Assembly (NCBI GenBank): GCA_022494885.1
Contig: JAGVSM010001668.1
Coordinates: forward strand, 1-64,000
From: Micrasema longulum
Taxonomy: Eukaryota; Arthropoda; Insecta; Trichoptera; Brachycentridae
DNA length: 64,000 bases
Reading direction: 5' to 3'
In this document: positions 10,155 to 19,797 of the stretch, in pieces
Layout of the letters: each line of letters starts with the position of its first letter
Numbering within the stretch: the stretch's first letter is position 1
Program-made: the position numbers and the translations under genes
Notes under the pieces: model-generated
The model's input: only the letters and a program-made list of their open reading frames with translations
Database searches by the model: none
Told to the model about the DNA's origin: nothing

Positions 10155-10834
10155 TATCTGTCCAGAGCACTGAAATCTACTTTGGCAAACAGATGTTTAT
10201 CGCAGGAGACTAAACTAGCAGTTCACAATGGAGTTCAATTCGCTCCCATACATTGCCAACTCTAATGTATGGGAGCGAATTATAAAATTGGAAAAATGAT
10301 GATGAAAGTAGGTTAAATGCTGTCAAAATGTGATTCTTCAGGCGAATGTGTGGTAAAACGATGTGTGATAGGTGCACAAATGTCAAGATCCGTCAACTGT
10401 GTAAGGCTAAGACATGCATTATCGACAGAATAATGAAAGGGATGCTTCGTTGGTTTGCACATGTAGAGCGAATGGACAGCGAAAGAACGGCTAAGAATAT
10501 TTACAATGCAAATGTTGATGGATGCAGAAATAGAGGAAGGCCGAGAAAGACATGGCATGCCCAAATCCAACAAATACTTGAAGATGGACATGTCAAAAGT
10601 CGAACGAATAAATCGAATGTGATGGTTTTAGAAATAAATGAAAGTATGACTAAATATGAAAGTACTGTGAATGGAGTTATACTAAAACAAGTAGAGGAAT
10701 TTGTGTATCTGGAAAGTATGTTTATTAGGGATGGAATGACTGAGAAAGATATTGAAAGGAGGGTGAGTGCCGGGAACAGGGTGAACGGTGCACTTAAATT
10801 AACATTGGCAAATAAATGTTTGTCGCAAGAGGCA
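10155..10834 (+). pseudogene. RTE-like LINE (family E), rearranged copy: C-terminal part joined to upstream RT part
   Basis: The order of segments is abnormal. First comes the C-terminal block (MCGKTMCDRCTNVKIRQLCK and GCRNRGRPRKTWHAQIQQIL, 10346-10612). It is fused in frame at about 10612 to a segment that belongs upstream in the protein (FVYLESMFIRDGMTEKDIER, RVNGALKL, 10613-10834). Other copies place the second segment before the first. A 169-codon chimeric frame results. The likely cause is two partial copies joined end to end, or recombination between copies. The upstream segment continues after the R1-like insertion at 12553. Confidence 0.65.
10237..10281. repeat. Perfect 18-bp inverted repeat with 9-nt loop
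   Basis: AATTCGCTCCCATACATT (10237-10254) faces its exact complement at 10264-10281. Other copies of the LINE hold only the right arm (ATGTATGGGAGCGAA), so the left arm arose locally in this copy. Confidence 0.75.
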
Positions 10835-10849
10835 TGTCGCAAGAGGCAA
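10835..10849 (+). repeat. Target-site duplication, left copy, of the R1-like LINE
   Basis: TGTCGCAAGAGGCAA, repeated exactly at 12538-12552. An additional 14-bp copy sits immediately upstream at 10821-10834. Confidence 0.8.
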
Positions 10850-12557
10850 CGCTAAGCAATTTGGGTTCAGATCCAATATTTCTACTGAAGATGCTATAAT
10901 TTCGATAAGCAATTTTGTTAATAATTCAAACAAAAAATATGTTCTCATTATTTTACTTGATATCTCAGGTGCCTTCGACCATGCTTGGTGGCCAATGATT
11001 CTTTCCAAGCTACGTCTTCGACAAATACCTGCAAACTTGTTTAAAATTATAATAAGCTATTTTTCAAATCGAAACGTTGTGTATCCCGGTGGCAGTTCAC
11101 TTTTATCCCGTGAGATTTCATGTGGCTGTCCTCAAGGCTCTGTTTTGGGACCACTTTTGTGGAATATATTGTTTGATGATTTTCTCGAACTTCCCCTTCC
11201 TTCATCATGTATGATTCAGGCTTTTGCCGATGATGGATGTATTTTGATTGAGGGCAATAGCCGCAGATCTCTGGAGGGCGACGCAGCTAATGCATTAAAT
11301 AAAGTATCCGATTGGGGTATTCGAAATAAACTAAGTTTTGCTCCTCAAAAAACTCAATTCTCACTTTTAAAAGGTAATTTTGTGTGTCCTCCTTCAATCA
11401 AATTTATGGGCACTTCTATTCGAGCGTCAAATTCGGTTTCAAACCTTGGTGTAATCCTTGAAAGAAATTTATCTTACACTTCCCATGCTAGGAAAGCCGT
11501 AAATTTGGGAAAGATGGCTTTCCACAAAGTTGCACGCTTGGCCAGAGCCAGCTGGGGATTGTCTTTTGAAACTTCAACGGTCTATTATAAATCCATTTTC
11601 CTAGGTATCGTATGCTATGCAGCTGGCTGTTGGGCACACCGATGTGAGTTGCAATATTTCAGGCGAATTATTTTAAGCGGACAAAGGCAACCTCTTCTGG
11701 CTCTTTCTAGAGCATATAGGACATGCTCAACGGATGCACTCCCGGTTCTAACGGGCTTGTTTCCTTTAGATCTGGAGGTTCAGCGACGATCTGCAAATTT
11801 CCACCTAAAAAGAAGGCGTTCCTCTGTTATTGGTGGCGTCCGTCTACTCCCAACTGAACGAATGTCTCAATCAAATATTAAAAAAATGACTTTAAATGCT
11901 CTTCTTAATGCTTGGCAATCGCGATGGGAATCTTCCTCTTCAGGGAGGGTTACCTTTCTTTTTTTTCCTTCGATCCGTCAGCGCCTAGAATCTTCTTGGG
12001 TTATCCCCGATCACTGGACTACGCAGTTTTTATCAGGTCATGGTAAATTTAATCAAAAATTATTTGTTTTTAATATTGTTGACTCTCCTTCGTGCTGCTG
12101 CGGATATCCTAACCAATCTTCTGAACACATCCTGTGGTCTTGTCCCTTTCCCCTTCTCTATGATTACCGAATGGAGCTTCTCGCTACTATCCGTGGCCCT
12201 GTTATAGGTCCTGTCGGATATACAGATCTGGTGGCTTCTAAAAAGAATTTCAAGGCTTTTAAAAAGTTTTGTAATCATTTCGGCGAATTGATCATGTCCA
12301 ATCAATTTAATCCAGTCAGTGAAGAATTCACTTCCCTCTCTTCTCAATCCAATGAAGTACATATTATGTACTTCTGGATTACTTTCTTTCAGCACAAAGA
12401 TGCTAAGGCTACCAGATTTCAGAGAGCTCCTTCGGGCAGCTTTTCTCGTTTGACAACGAGCAAATTTTCCGTGTATGTGGGCACCGCCAAGGAGACTTAT
12501 GTCCTCAGATGCGGTGTGCGGTATGTGGTGGGTAAGCTGTCGCAAGAGGCAAATTAG
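10850..12557 (+). pseudogene. R1-clade LINE, 5'-truncated ORF2 (RT thumb and C-terminal zinc finger)
   Basis: An open frame runs from about 10850 (first Met 10995) to 12557. It starts within RT near FGFRSNISTEDAI, then motif A (LLDISGAFDHAWW), motif B (GCPQGSVLGPLLWNILFDD), and the catalytic motif C AFADDGCILIEG. A long C-terminal domain ends in a CCHC-like finger (CCCGYPNQSSEHILWSCP), as in R1-clade elements. The endonuclease and RT fingers are missing. The frame has no stops, so the insertion looks young. The element ends at about 12537 without poly(A), and its frame reads into the duplicated target, taking its stop from the host LINE. The site is inside an RTE-like LINE, not rDNA. Confidence 0.75.
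12538..12552 (+). repeat. Target-site duplication, right copy, of the R1-like LINE
   Basis: Exact 15-bp match to 10835-10849; the RTE-like host sequence continues directly with ATTAGCAGTTAACAATGG. Confidence 0.8.
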
Positions 12558-13000
12558 CAGTTAACAATGGAGTCCTGGTCCCTACCCTGATGTATGGGAG
12601 CGAAGTATGGACTTGGAAAAACAAGGATGGATATGGCGAATAAGTGGTAAAACTATGTACGATAGATGCACGAATGTTGAGATCCGTACATTATGTAAGG
12701 CTGAGATAAGCACTATCGACAAAATAAGGAAAAGAGCTCTGCGATGGTTTGGACGTGTAGAGCGAATGGATAGCAAAATAACGGCTAAAAGAATCTACGA
12801 TGGGAATCTTGATGGGTGCAGAAAACGAGAAAAACATGGCAGGATCAAGTCCATTAAATACTTGAATATGGACATGTAAAGAGTAGGAATAATCAGCGTG
12901 CGTGCATAAGAAGATGTATGAATGTAGAGGAAGCGAGGTACGTATGTATGCAAAGATAGAGTGATATGGCGTTCTATTCTCTCTGCCTAACGGCGTGATG
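12553..13000 (+). pseudogene. RTE-like LINE (family E), C-terminal part after the R1-like insertion
   Basis: Continues the segment broken at 10834. Readable pieces include a LMYGSEVWTWK-like stretch, TMYDRCTNVEIRTLCKAE and ERMDSKITAKRIYDGNLDG, then GCGTTCTATTC and GGCGTGATGG with a GTTT-type tail near 12995. Several frameshifts are present. Confidence 0.65.
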
Positions 13001-13455
13001 GTTTATTTGTTCGTTTGCTATTTTGTTCCAAATAAACGAGAGCCCGAGAGCGTGGATTAATTCACACGGGCGGGAGCGCGGGTTAAGTCACAGCGTTCGC
13101 AACGGCATATAATAATGCCTATTAGATGAGCGAGAGAAAGCGGTGTTATGTTTGTAAAAGAAAACCATTACTTGTACTGATATCATTAATAATAATATGC
13201 AACTAGTCTTATGTAAATGTTACTGGCTCGACCAGTTTGTAGGCTGTGGCAGACTTGCGGAGCATTTCCTGTTTCCGGTTGTATCTACACTTCCTTTCAA
13301 TAATACAATTATTGTCCAATTGCATATGTAACGATAGAAACTGCTTCGGATTTGCTGATTTTTTTCACAATTAAATTTTCTGGACTTCTTCTTCTTCTGA
13401 GGAATATCCATCCCCTTCTCCGAAAAATTCTGCGACCTAGAATATGGCGATGATG
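13001..13455. other. Unassigned sequence
   Basis: A short GC-richer stretch (GGGCGGGAGCGCGGG at about 13060) stands out from the AT-rich background. No gene or repeat end was recognised. Confidence 0.3.
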
Positions 13456-13690
13456 CGGTTATAATGAGGAAGTCAGAGGTTTTTTATTTGTTAATAGACT
13501 ATTAAACTAAGTCAAGATTTTTTTCTTCAATTTTCATATATCGTATTATCAGCGCCACGATTTTTTAAAGTTTTGTATTTCTAAAATAACTCCGCGTGTA
13601 ACGTCAGAGGTTCATTTTAGCTTATTCTCTTTCAGTTCTTCCCATTGGTCCAGAAGCGACAAGCAGACCGGAAATCTTCCATAGCTATCA
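13456..13690 (+). repeat. Dispersed repeat family M
   Basis: Starts ATGAGGAAGTCAGAGG and holds AAATAACTCCGCGTGTAACG, ending near GACCGGAAATCTTCC. It is closest to the copy at 32088-32310. Confidence 0.45.
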
Positions 13691-13884
13691 GATCATAGGT
13701 TAGTTCACATGAACCAGTGACGTCATTCAAAGTAGTGCGTTTTTAATAAAATATTTTTTATTATTTTTCCCTTATATTTTCAAGAAACTTTGCAATACAA
13801 TTTAATGATCTAATTTTAACCCTGCGCAAGAAAATTTTTTTGGATCCCATTTCACGTAGGGCTGAAGTTTCTCATTAACGATTC

Positions 13885-14190
13885 AGTCACTTGATAAAAC
13901 TCCATAGTTAATGATTTTGATAAAATTATAAATAAAGTTATTAAAAAACTTTTTGGTTTCGTTTTACTTTATTATTAATTTGACCAACGTGCGCTTTCGT
14001 CTAAGTAGGAATCTTCAAGACTAATAAATTGTTTACAACGTTTACAGCTTTTATACTATTTCTGACATATTTTGGAGATAATGAGATCAAATAAATATTT
14101 TAACCGGGGACAGAAAACATAAATATTTACAAGTAGTTTGTTGAACAGTTCATTTTTAGGAATTATTGGACTAAAATTGGGATTAAGCTT
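13885..14190 (-). mobile_element. Penelope-like terminal repeat with hammerhead-like core, inverted unit 1
   Basis: Complementary to pieces at 14519-14589, 15250-15303 and 15771-15945, which together form one opposite-strand copy. On minus, CTTGAAGATTCC, a stem and GAAAGCGC occur at 13991-14019, the hammerhead-like core. Paired inverted terminal repeats are typical of Penelope-like insertions. Confidence 0.5.
13991..14019 (-). ncRNA. Hammerhead-like core, decayed
   Basis: TTGAAGA, then a TCC-TACTTA-GAC stem-loop, then GAAA. The usual first C of CTGAAGA is T here. Confidence 0.35.
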
Positions 14191-14518
14191 TTATTCATTA
14201 AAAGCTGGGAAAAGAACACACATAACCATGCATAACCATTCTGTCAACGGTTGTGCTCGAAAGTGGAGCGATTTCTTAGCTAAAAAGACAGTGTTAGATG
14301 GTAACGTATTTCATGACCTCTTAGAAACACTATTATTTTATTTTATTTGTTTTTGTTTTTTTCAACACCTAATTTTATTAATGATTTTGATAAAATTATA
14401 AATAAAGTTATCAAAAAACTTCTTGGTTTCGCTTTAAATTTGTATTATTTTGACCAACGAGCGTTTTCGTCTAATTAGGCATCTAAGAGTGTCATTGTCC
14501 CACCTTTTAAATAATAAA
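14191..14518 (-). mobile_element. Internal Penelope-like sequence and partial second terminal repeat
   Basis: 14385-14500 repeats 13915-14030 in direct orientation, including a damaged hammerhead-like core at 14461-14490 (minus). The 200 bp before it encodes no recognisable domain. Confidence 0.35.
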
Positions 14519-14589
14519 TGCTTAATCCCAATTTCGGTCCAAAAACTCCCAAAAATGAACTATTTAACAAACTAGTTGTAAATATTTAT

Positions 14590-15237
14590 CAACAATATTT
14601 TGAGTTTGTCCAAATTTTTGTAGACAAGGACTGGATTCAACTACCTGGGGAGCTGTTTATATTAACATACTACAACAGAGATGAAGAACATTTAAGAAAA
14701 GGTAATATAAACAGCTCCCCAGGGAGTTGAATCCAGTCTTTGTCTACAAAAATATGGACAAACTCAAAATATTGTTGATAAATTACCTGGTCCATGAAGA
14801 AGTATAGAAATTGAAAAAATAACATTTTCAGGCGTTGCCTAGTATGTAGGTGAAATAATTCAATTAGATGAATCTCACCTGCATAAATAAAAGTTTCAGC
14901 TCTTTAACTTTACAAACATCAACTGATGAAAGAATTGAAGGAATATTGATGTTCAAATATAGGCAGAATGGTGAATGTTACACAGTGTGTAAAGTGGCCA
15001 CTTAAACCAGCCATTGACAGGTCATAAGCCCTGTAGATGCCTAGACTTCTATATTACCTTTAATTAAATGTTCTTCATCTTTTTTTTTAATTTTTTTTTT
15101 TTTATTTATTTCTTAAGTTAGCTTATATTAAAACTAATATAAACTATTATGTACATTTACATCATCTATATATATTTACATTTCCTTACAGTAACTTATA
15201 CATTTATTTTTAAATTCTTTGTTGTAGTATGTTAATA
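14590..15237 (-). mobile_element. Foldback family FB-A, complete copy with 12-bp target duplication
   Basis: Flanked by GTAAATATTTAT at 14578-14589 and 15238-15249. It begins CAACAATATTTTGAG, forms a terminal palindrome (14594-14762), then the central block with ACATTTTCAGGCGTTGCC, then the long arm, ending GTAGTATGTTAATA. A 142-bp A/T-rich LINE tail (15077-15218) is inserted near the end. There is no ORF of note. The clean duplication defines both ends of the family. Confidence 0.75.
15077..15218 (-). mobile_element. Short LINE-type tail inside FB-A
   Basis: On minus it ends in a long A-rich run (15077-15115 on plus is T-rich). It separates CTTCATCT from CTTTGTTGTAG, which are contiguous in other FB-A copies. 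Confidence 0.4.
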
Positions 15238-15303
15238 GTAAATATTTATGTTTTCTGCCCCTGATAAAATACTTATTTGATCTTCTTATCTTCAAAATAT
15301 GTT

Positions 15304-15770
15304 TTTTTTTATATGAGGGTTGCATTACTTTTTACCTTGCTAATAAAATACAAGGTTTATATTTCAAAAAGAGGATTTTTCTGCTATTATATTACATTAT
15401 TTTAGCTTAACTGTTGGAATCAGGAAAGATATTCTAATTTGGGCCAATCAGGTACTTCTTAGCATTTGCTCATGTGGAGAGGAAACCACTTAAAACTCTT
15501 CAGCAGAAGCCGGCCTGTTGACAGTAGTCAACCGGCCTTCCGTACCACTAGAAGAGTGTTCGGCATTTTGTTCCCTACTTTGGTTTATTTTACCAATTGC
15601 CTGCACTGTATTGATCTTCACCCTGGCTTCTGCGTCAGGCCTCCAGCTGTTGTCTTTGAAAGCTGAAAAAGGGGCAATACATCAACAGGTGAGGGACATC
15701 TTAAGGAGTTTCGTCGTCGCATGGGCAGCTGTTGATCTCGGAGAGCTTAAAACGATGTCCACAACATGTT
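15304..15770 (-). pseudogene. LINE ORF2 C-terminal fragment with zinc-finger tail (copy of 53724-54298)
   Basis: Read on minus from 15770: HRFKLSEINSCPCDDETP, a stop, then DVPHLLMYCPFFSFQRQQLE. This is the C-terminal CCHC finger region seen in I/R1-type LINE proteins. The same protein segment occurs at 53966-54265. The 3' UTR reaches about 15330, near ACCTTGCTAATAAAATACAA. One in-frame stop and frameshifts make it a pseudogene. It interrupts the Penelope-like repeat at an ATGT shared by both junctions. Confidence 0.55.
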
Positions 15771-15814
15771 AGAAATAGTATAAAAGCCGTAAACGTTGTA
15801 AACATTTCACCAGT

Positions 15815-15846
15815 CTTGAAGATGCCTACTTAGGCGAAAGCGCTCG
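15815..15846 (+). ncRNA. Hammerhead-like core in Penelope-like terminal repeat
   Basis: TTGAAGA is followed by a perfect stem II (GCC-TACTTA-GGC), then GAAA and GCGC. Only the first base of CTGAAGA differs from the hammerhead consensus. Confidence 0.5.
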
Positions 15847-15945
15847 TTGGTTTCAATAATAAAAAAGTAAAACTCAACCACAAGTTTAATTGAAAACTTT
15901 ATTTATAATTTTATCAAATCATTAAGTATCGAGTTTTATCAAGAA

Positions 15946-17361
15946 ATATCAATAAAAAACATCAATATTCATGGTCTTTATTCAAAAAAATATCCACATT
16001 ATTACAACACTAATACATTATAAAGAAAACAAAGTATTAAAATATATTTTGTCCCGATAAACTATTTAATAATAGTTTGTCATCGGGTGCTCGGACATTA
16101 GTTTTAATTAATAATCAAATAAAAAGAGTACAGACATAATACTGTATACGTAAAAATAAACATAAAATAGAATAAAATAATAAACAGATAAAAATAGTTT
16201 AAATATTTATTTTTTTTAAGTAAGAAAATAGAGTAAAATAATACAATAAAAATTAAAGAATAGCAATTTACTTGAATATATTTTAAATATAAGAAAAAAA
16301 TTAATACATATATAGATAGTGTGTGCTCATAAATGTAATCACAACAAGATAAAAAATAAAACAAAGTAAATCGAAAAGTTCAATTCATATCTACTAACAG
16401 AAAAAAACAAAAAAAAACAAGAAAATTAAAAGTAAAAGTACCTATTAAAATTAAGATATAAAAATGTAAATAAAATAAGAAAGAAAGAAAAGATAAGAAA
16501 ATAACAAAAATGTATTAAATGAGAGATAAAAAAATGTTTTATATAAATAATAAATCAACATAGGAACGTTCTGTCTACTAACCACTTACGTAATAAAAAC
16601 GTTATATTTTCCTATTAGCAGATATTAAGCATTGTTAATATCTAGACTTCCATATGCTTTCTCAAAAACGTTTTCCCTCTCTGTTGCAATAAATTAAAAA
16701 TATCTTCTCATAGTATTTTTTTTGTAAATTTACACTGCGGATGGCATTGTCATTGTCATTTGCACCTACAGACATTTACACACTTTCTTCATTGTTAAGT
16801 TTCCTTCCGCTAGGGAAAGTGTCGCGACGCTTCCGTTTCCCTCGCGGGACCACTCGGCCAGATCGGGAAATCTTTTCAATCAAATCTTTGTAACATTAAA
16901 GCGTAAGATTGCTCCAATTTTATTCAATTAGTCCATCGGGGCGGATGCAGAATACAGTTCTGGGTGAGAAATGAGCGTTTCCAACTCGATGGCCACTCTT
17001 ACGTTAAAATCCCGGATAAAGAAAAAAATATACTGCCAGTTAGAATCCTACCGTAATTAGGATATTTTAAACTTATTTATTATTTATTTTATTGGGTAAA
17101 CAAACAGTATGTACACAAATATTGTATTTTTTTTTAAATATTAGTGTAGGATACTCACTAATGCACACACCAAAAAAATTGTTTACACTTTATACAATAA
17201 TTTAAAGTATGTCAAATATAACTAATGTAAAAGAATTTATTTTTTAAAAAATGTATTTTTGTTTTTAATGTTATTTTTTTCATGAAACAAAACATAGAAT
17301 TTATACAATGATATCAATGTGTCTATAGAACTATATACCTATAAAAAATGTGTTTCAATTA
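15946..17361. other. AT-rich stretch, one FB-A scrap
   Basis: Mostly A/T homopolymers. A scrap of FB-A (CTAGACTTCCATATG to TTTTCCCTCTCTGTTGC) lies at 16645-16695. A short GC-richer run lies at 16800-16870 with no gene seen. Confidence 0.4.
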
Positions 17362-18012
17362 CATTATTTTATTTTATTTTATTTTATAAACATAAACGCC
17401 AAATCTGCCTTTTACGAACCTTTATAATATTAAAATATTTGGTTTAATATACATATTTTTTTTAAAACATGAATTTCCTTATACCCAAGATTTATAACAA
17501 AAAATTGAACTAAAAATTATACAGCATATTCAGTAGAAAGTTTAAATAATAAAACATTCTACAGTAAAACAACAAGAAAATTATAAGCACTGTTTCATAC
17601 AGCTGGGCAAAGTGAACAAAAAACTGTATGTATTATGAAATGCATGAATAAATAAATATAATTACCATTCACCATCTTTGAAAAGTTCAAAAGGTTTGTT
17701 CTATAAGAACAATACCCTACACTAAATATATCAGATACGTGGGAATAACTATTGCCGAGTTCATGAAGTCTATTTAATACGGAATTACAAGTATACACTG
17801 TCCGTGAATTGTTGCTACAAAACGGTGGCACCTGTCTAGTCATTCTTCCAGGCACCCTGAAGTTGATGAGAGATAATAGTTCAGGGCAATCCCATATTGA
17901 ATTTACAATTTCGAATAAATTTAAAAGTTCTATAATTTTTCTTCTATCGTTAAGTTTTAACAAATTTAATGTTTTTAGTAAAAAATCACAATTTAAAATT
18001 CACGACTAATTC
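17362..18012 (-). pseudogene. Jockey-group LINE 3' end, RT C-terminus, inverted pair member 1
   Basis: A 122-codon minus-strand frame (17963-17595) encodes RRKIIELLNLFEIVN, PELLSLINFRVPGRMTRQ and LNRLHELGNSYSHVSDIF, the usual end of Jockey/CR1-group RT proteins. The 3' UTR carries a hairpin-like GGCAGATTTGGCGTTTATG and ends in (TAAAA)n at 17362-17388. A second copy of the same segment lies in opposite orientation at 18140-18665, so the two face head to head across about 130 bp. Confidence 0.7.
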
Positions 18013-18139
18013 TAAATTTAAAATTTATATACCGTAAGATAAGGATAACTTTTGATTAAAACATAATAATATTTATGTTAAGTACTTGTTTTAGTGTATC
18101 AGTGTTATTATTGTACATGTTAGGGTGGGTGAGGGTGAA

Positions 18140-18665
18140 TGACTAGACAGGTGCCACCGCAACAATTCACGGACAGTGTATACTTGTAATGCCGTATTAA
18201 ATAGACTTCATGAACTCGGCAATAGTTATTCCCACGTATCTGATATATTTAGTGTAGGGTATTGTTCCTATAGAACAAACCTTTTGAACTTTTTCAAAGA
18301 TGGTGAATGGTAATTATATTTATTTATTCATGCATTTCATAATATATACAGTTTTTTATTCACTTTGCTCAGCTGTATGAAACAATACTCATGATTTTCT
18401 TGTTATATTACTGTAGAATGTTTTATTATTTAATTTTGTTTTTTAGATTTATTCTCGAATTATTTAAACTTTCTACTGAATATGCTGTATAATTTTAGGT
18501 TATTTTTTTAAATATAAATCTAGTTTAGTTTTTAGGTTTATTTTTTTTTTATAAATCTTGAGTATAAAGCAATTTATGTTGAAAAAAAAAAACATTAAGC
18601 CAAATATGTTAGTATTATATTTTTTTGTAAAAGGCAGATTTGCCGTTTATGTTAATAAAAAATAA
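18140..18665 (+). pseudogene. Jockey-group LINE 3' end, inverted pair member 2
   Basis: High identity to the reverse complement of 17380-17860, from GACAGGTGCCACC to the GGCAGATTTGCCG hairpin and an AATAAAAAATAATG tail. The RT C-terminus is degraded by stops. Confidence 0.65.
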
Positions 18666-19299
18666 TGACTGACATAAATAATGACTGTGACACAGTACAA
18701 ATCATTTTTTTTACACAACTCATAGTTTACCCAGACGATGGCTCCTTCGGTATTCGCAACGTTTAAACGAATCCAACCGGCACGGGAACTCCCAAAAAAG
18801 GTCATACTTATTTATAACAGTGACCGTGAAAATCTACTCACCCGCTTTTCCTAGATATTATGATATATACAATCTCTCGCAAATCTATTCTTCGTTCCGC
18901 TTGTTCATGGGAAAAAAGTTATTTTATTGACCATTAAAGTTTCCGCTCAGTCACGGTTGTTACCAGAAATCAACGTGTAAAATGCTACTTTCGATTTCTT
19001 CACAAGTAAATCGTTAACTTAGTCTTACTTTCTGGCTCAGTTGTTAGCAACGGTTCAGCTAATTTTGTTGCTGGTTAGTTGTCCTGCCTGAAACAACATT
19101 ACGGTTGTTTTAAAAGTGAACGTGGATGTTTGGCATTTACTGGGCTCACGGTCTGTCAGTAATAAGTTTAAATTATTACCTTACAAACTGTTGATCGGTA
19201 GTCAGATGGCAGAAGGAACCATCTGTAATTTTCAAAAATGTTCAGGAGAGCTGAAACGAAACTCAATATCAAGACTATCCACAAACTAAAATATTTTAG
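18666..19299. other. Unassigned sequence
   Basis: No recognisable repeat or gene. Base composition is less AT-biased than neighbours, so it may be old unique intronic DNA. Confidence 0.3.
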
Positions 19300-19316
19300 T
19301 TTTACTTTTCATTAAT

Positions 19317-19780
19317 GATGAAAGTAGGTTAAATGCTGTCGAAATGCTATCCCTCAGGCGAATGTGTGGTAAAACGATGTATGATAGGTGCACAAATGCT
19401 GAGATCCGTGAACTTTGTAAGGCTGGGATATGCATTATCGACAGAATCAAGAAAGGGGTGCTGCGTTGGTTTGGACATGTAGAGTGAATGGACAAACGGC
19501 TAAAAGGATCTACGATGCGAATGTTGATGGATGCAGAAAACGAGAAGGACCGAGAAAGACATGGCACGATCAAGTCCATCAAATACTAGAAGATGGACAT
19601 GTCGAAAGTAGGAATGATCGGCGTGCGTACATGAGAAGATGTATGAATGTAGAGGAAGCGAGGTTTGTATGCAAAGATAGAGTAATATGGCTTCTTCTCT
19701 CCTTTTCTTCCTCTTCTTCTTTCTTTCCTCTCTGCCTACCCCTACGGGGAAACGGCATGATGTTTTGTTTGTTTGTTTTG
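19317..19780 (+). pseudogene. RTE-like LINE (family E), 5'-truncated, 17-bp target duplication
   Basis: Flanked by TTTTACTTTTCATTAAT at 19300-19316 and 19781-19797, a perfect 17-bp duplication. Encodes the C-terminal block: MCGKTMYDRCTNAEIRELCK-like, then DGCRKREGPRKTWHDQVHQI and a GDRRAYMRRCMNVEEARFVC-like end, with a frameshift at 19487. Ends in a (GTTT)n tail (19763-19780). The intact duplication shows one clean retrotransposition event of an already truncated copy. Confidence 0.8.
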
Positions 19781-19797
19781 TTTTACTTTTCATTAAT

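Larger units (their letters stand above)
14519..15945 (+). mobile_element. Penelope-like terminal repeat, inverted unit 2, interrupted twice
   Basis: Unit 2 is the reverse complement of 13885-14190 and is split by an FB-A element (14590-15237, with a 12-bp target duplication) and by a minus-strand LINE (15304-15770). Its pieces are 14519-14589, 15250-15303 and 15771-15945. The last carries the best hammerhead-like core (15815-15846). Confidence 0.5.

Noticed and set aside
12060..12545. 161-codon minus-strand frame
   Set aside because: Exact antisense shadow of the R1-like RT coding sequence.
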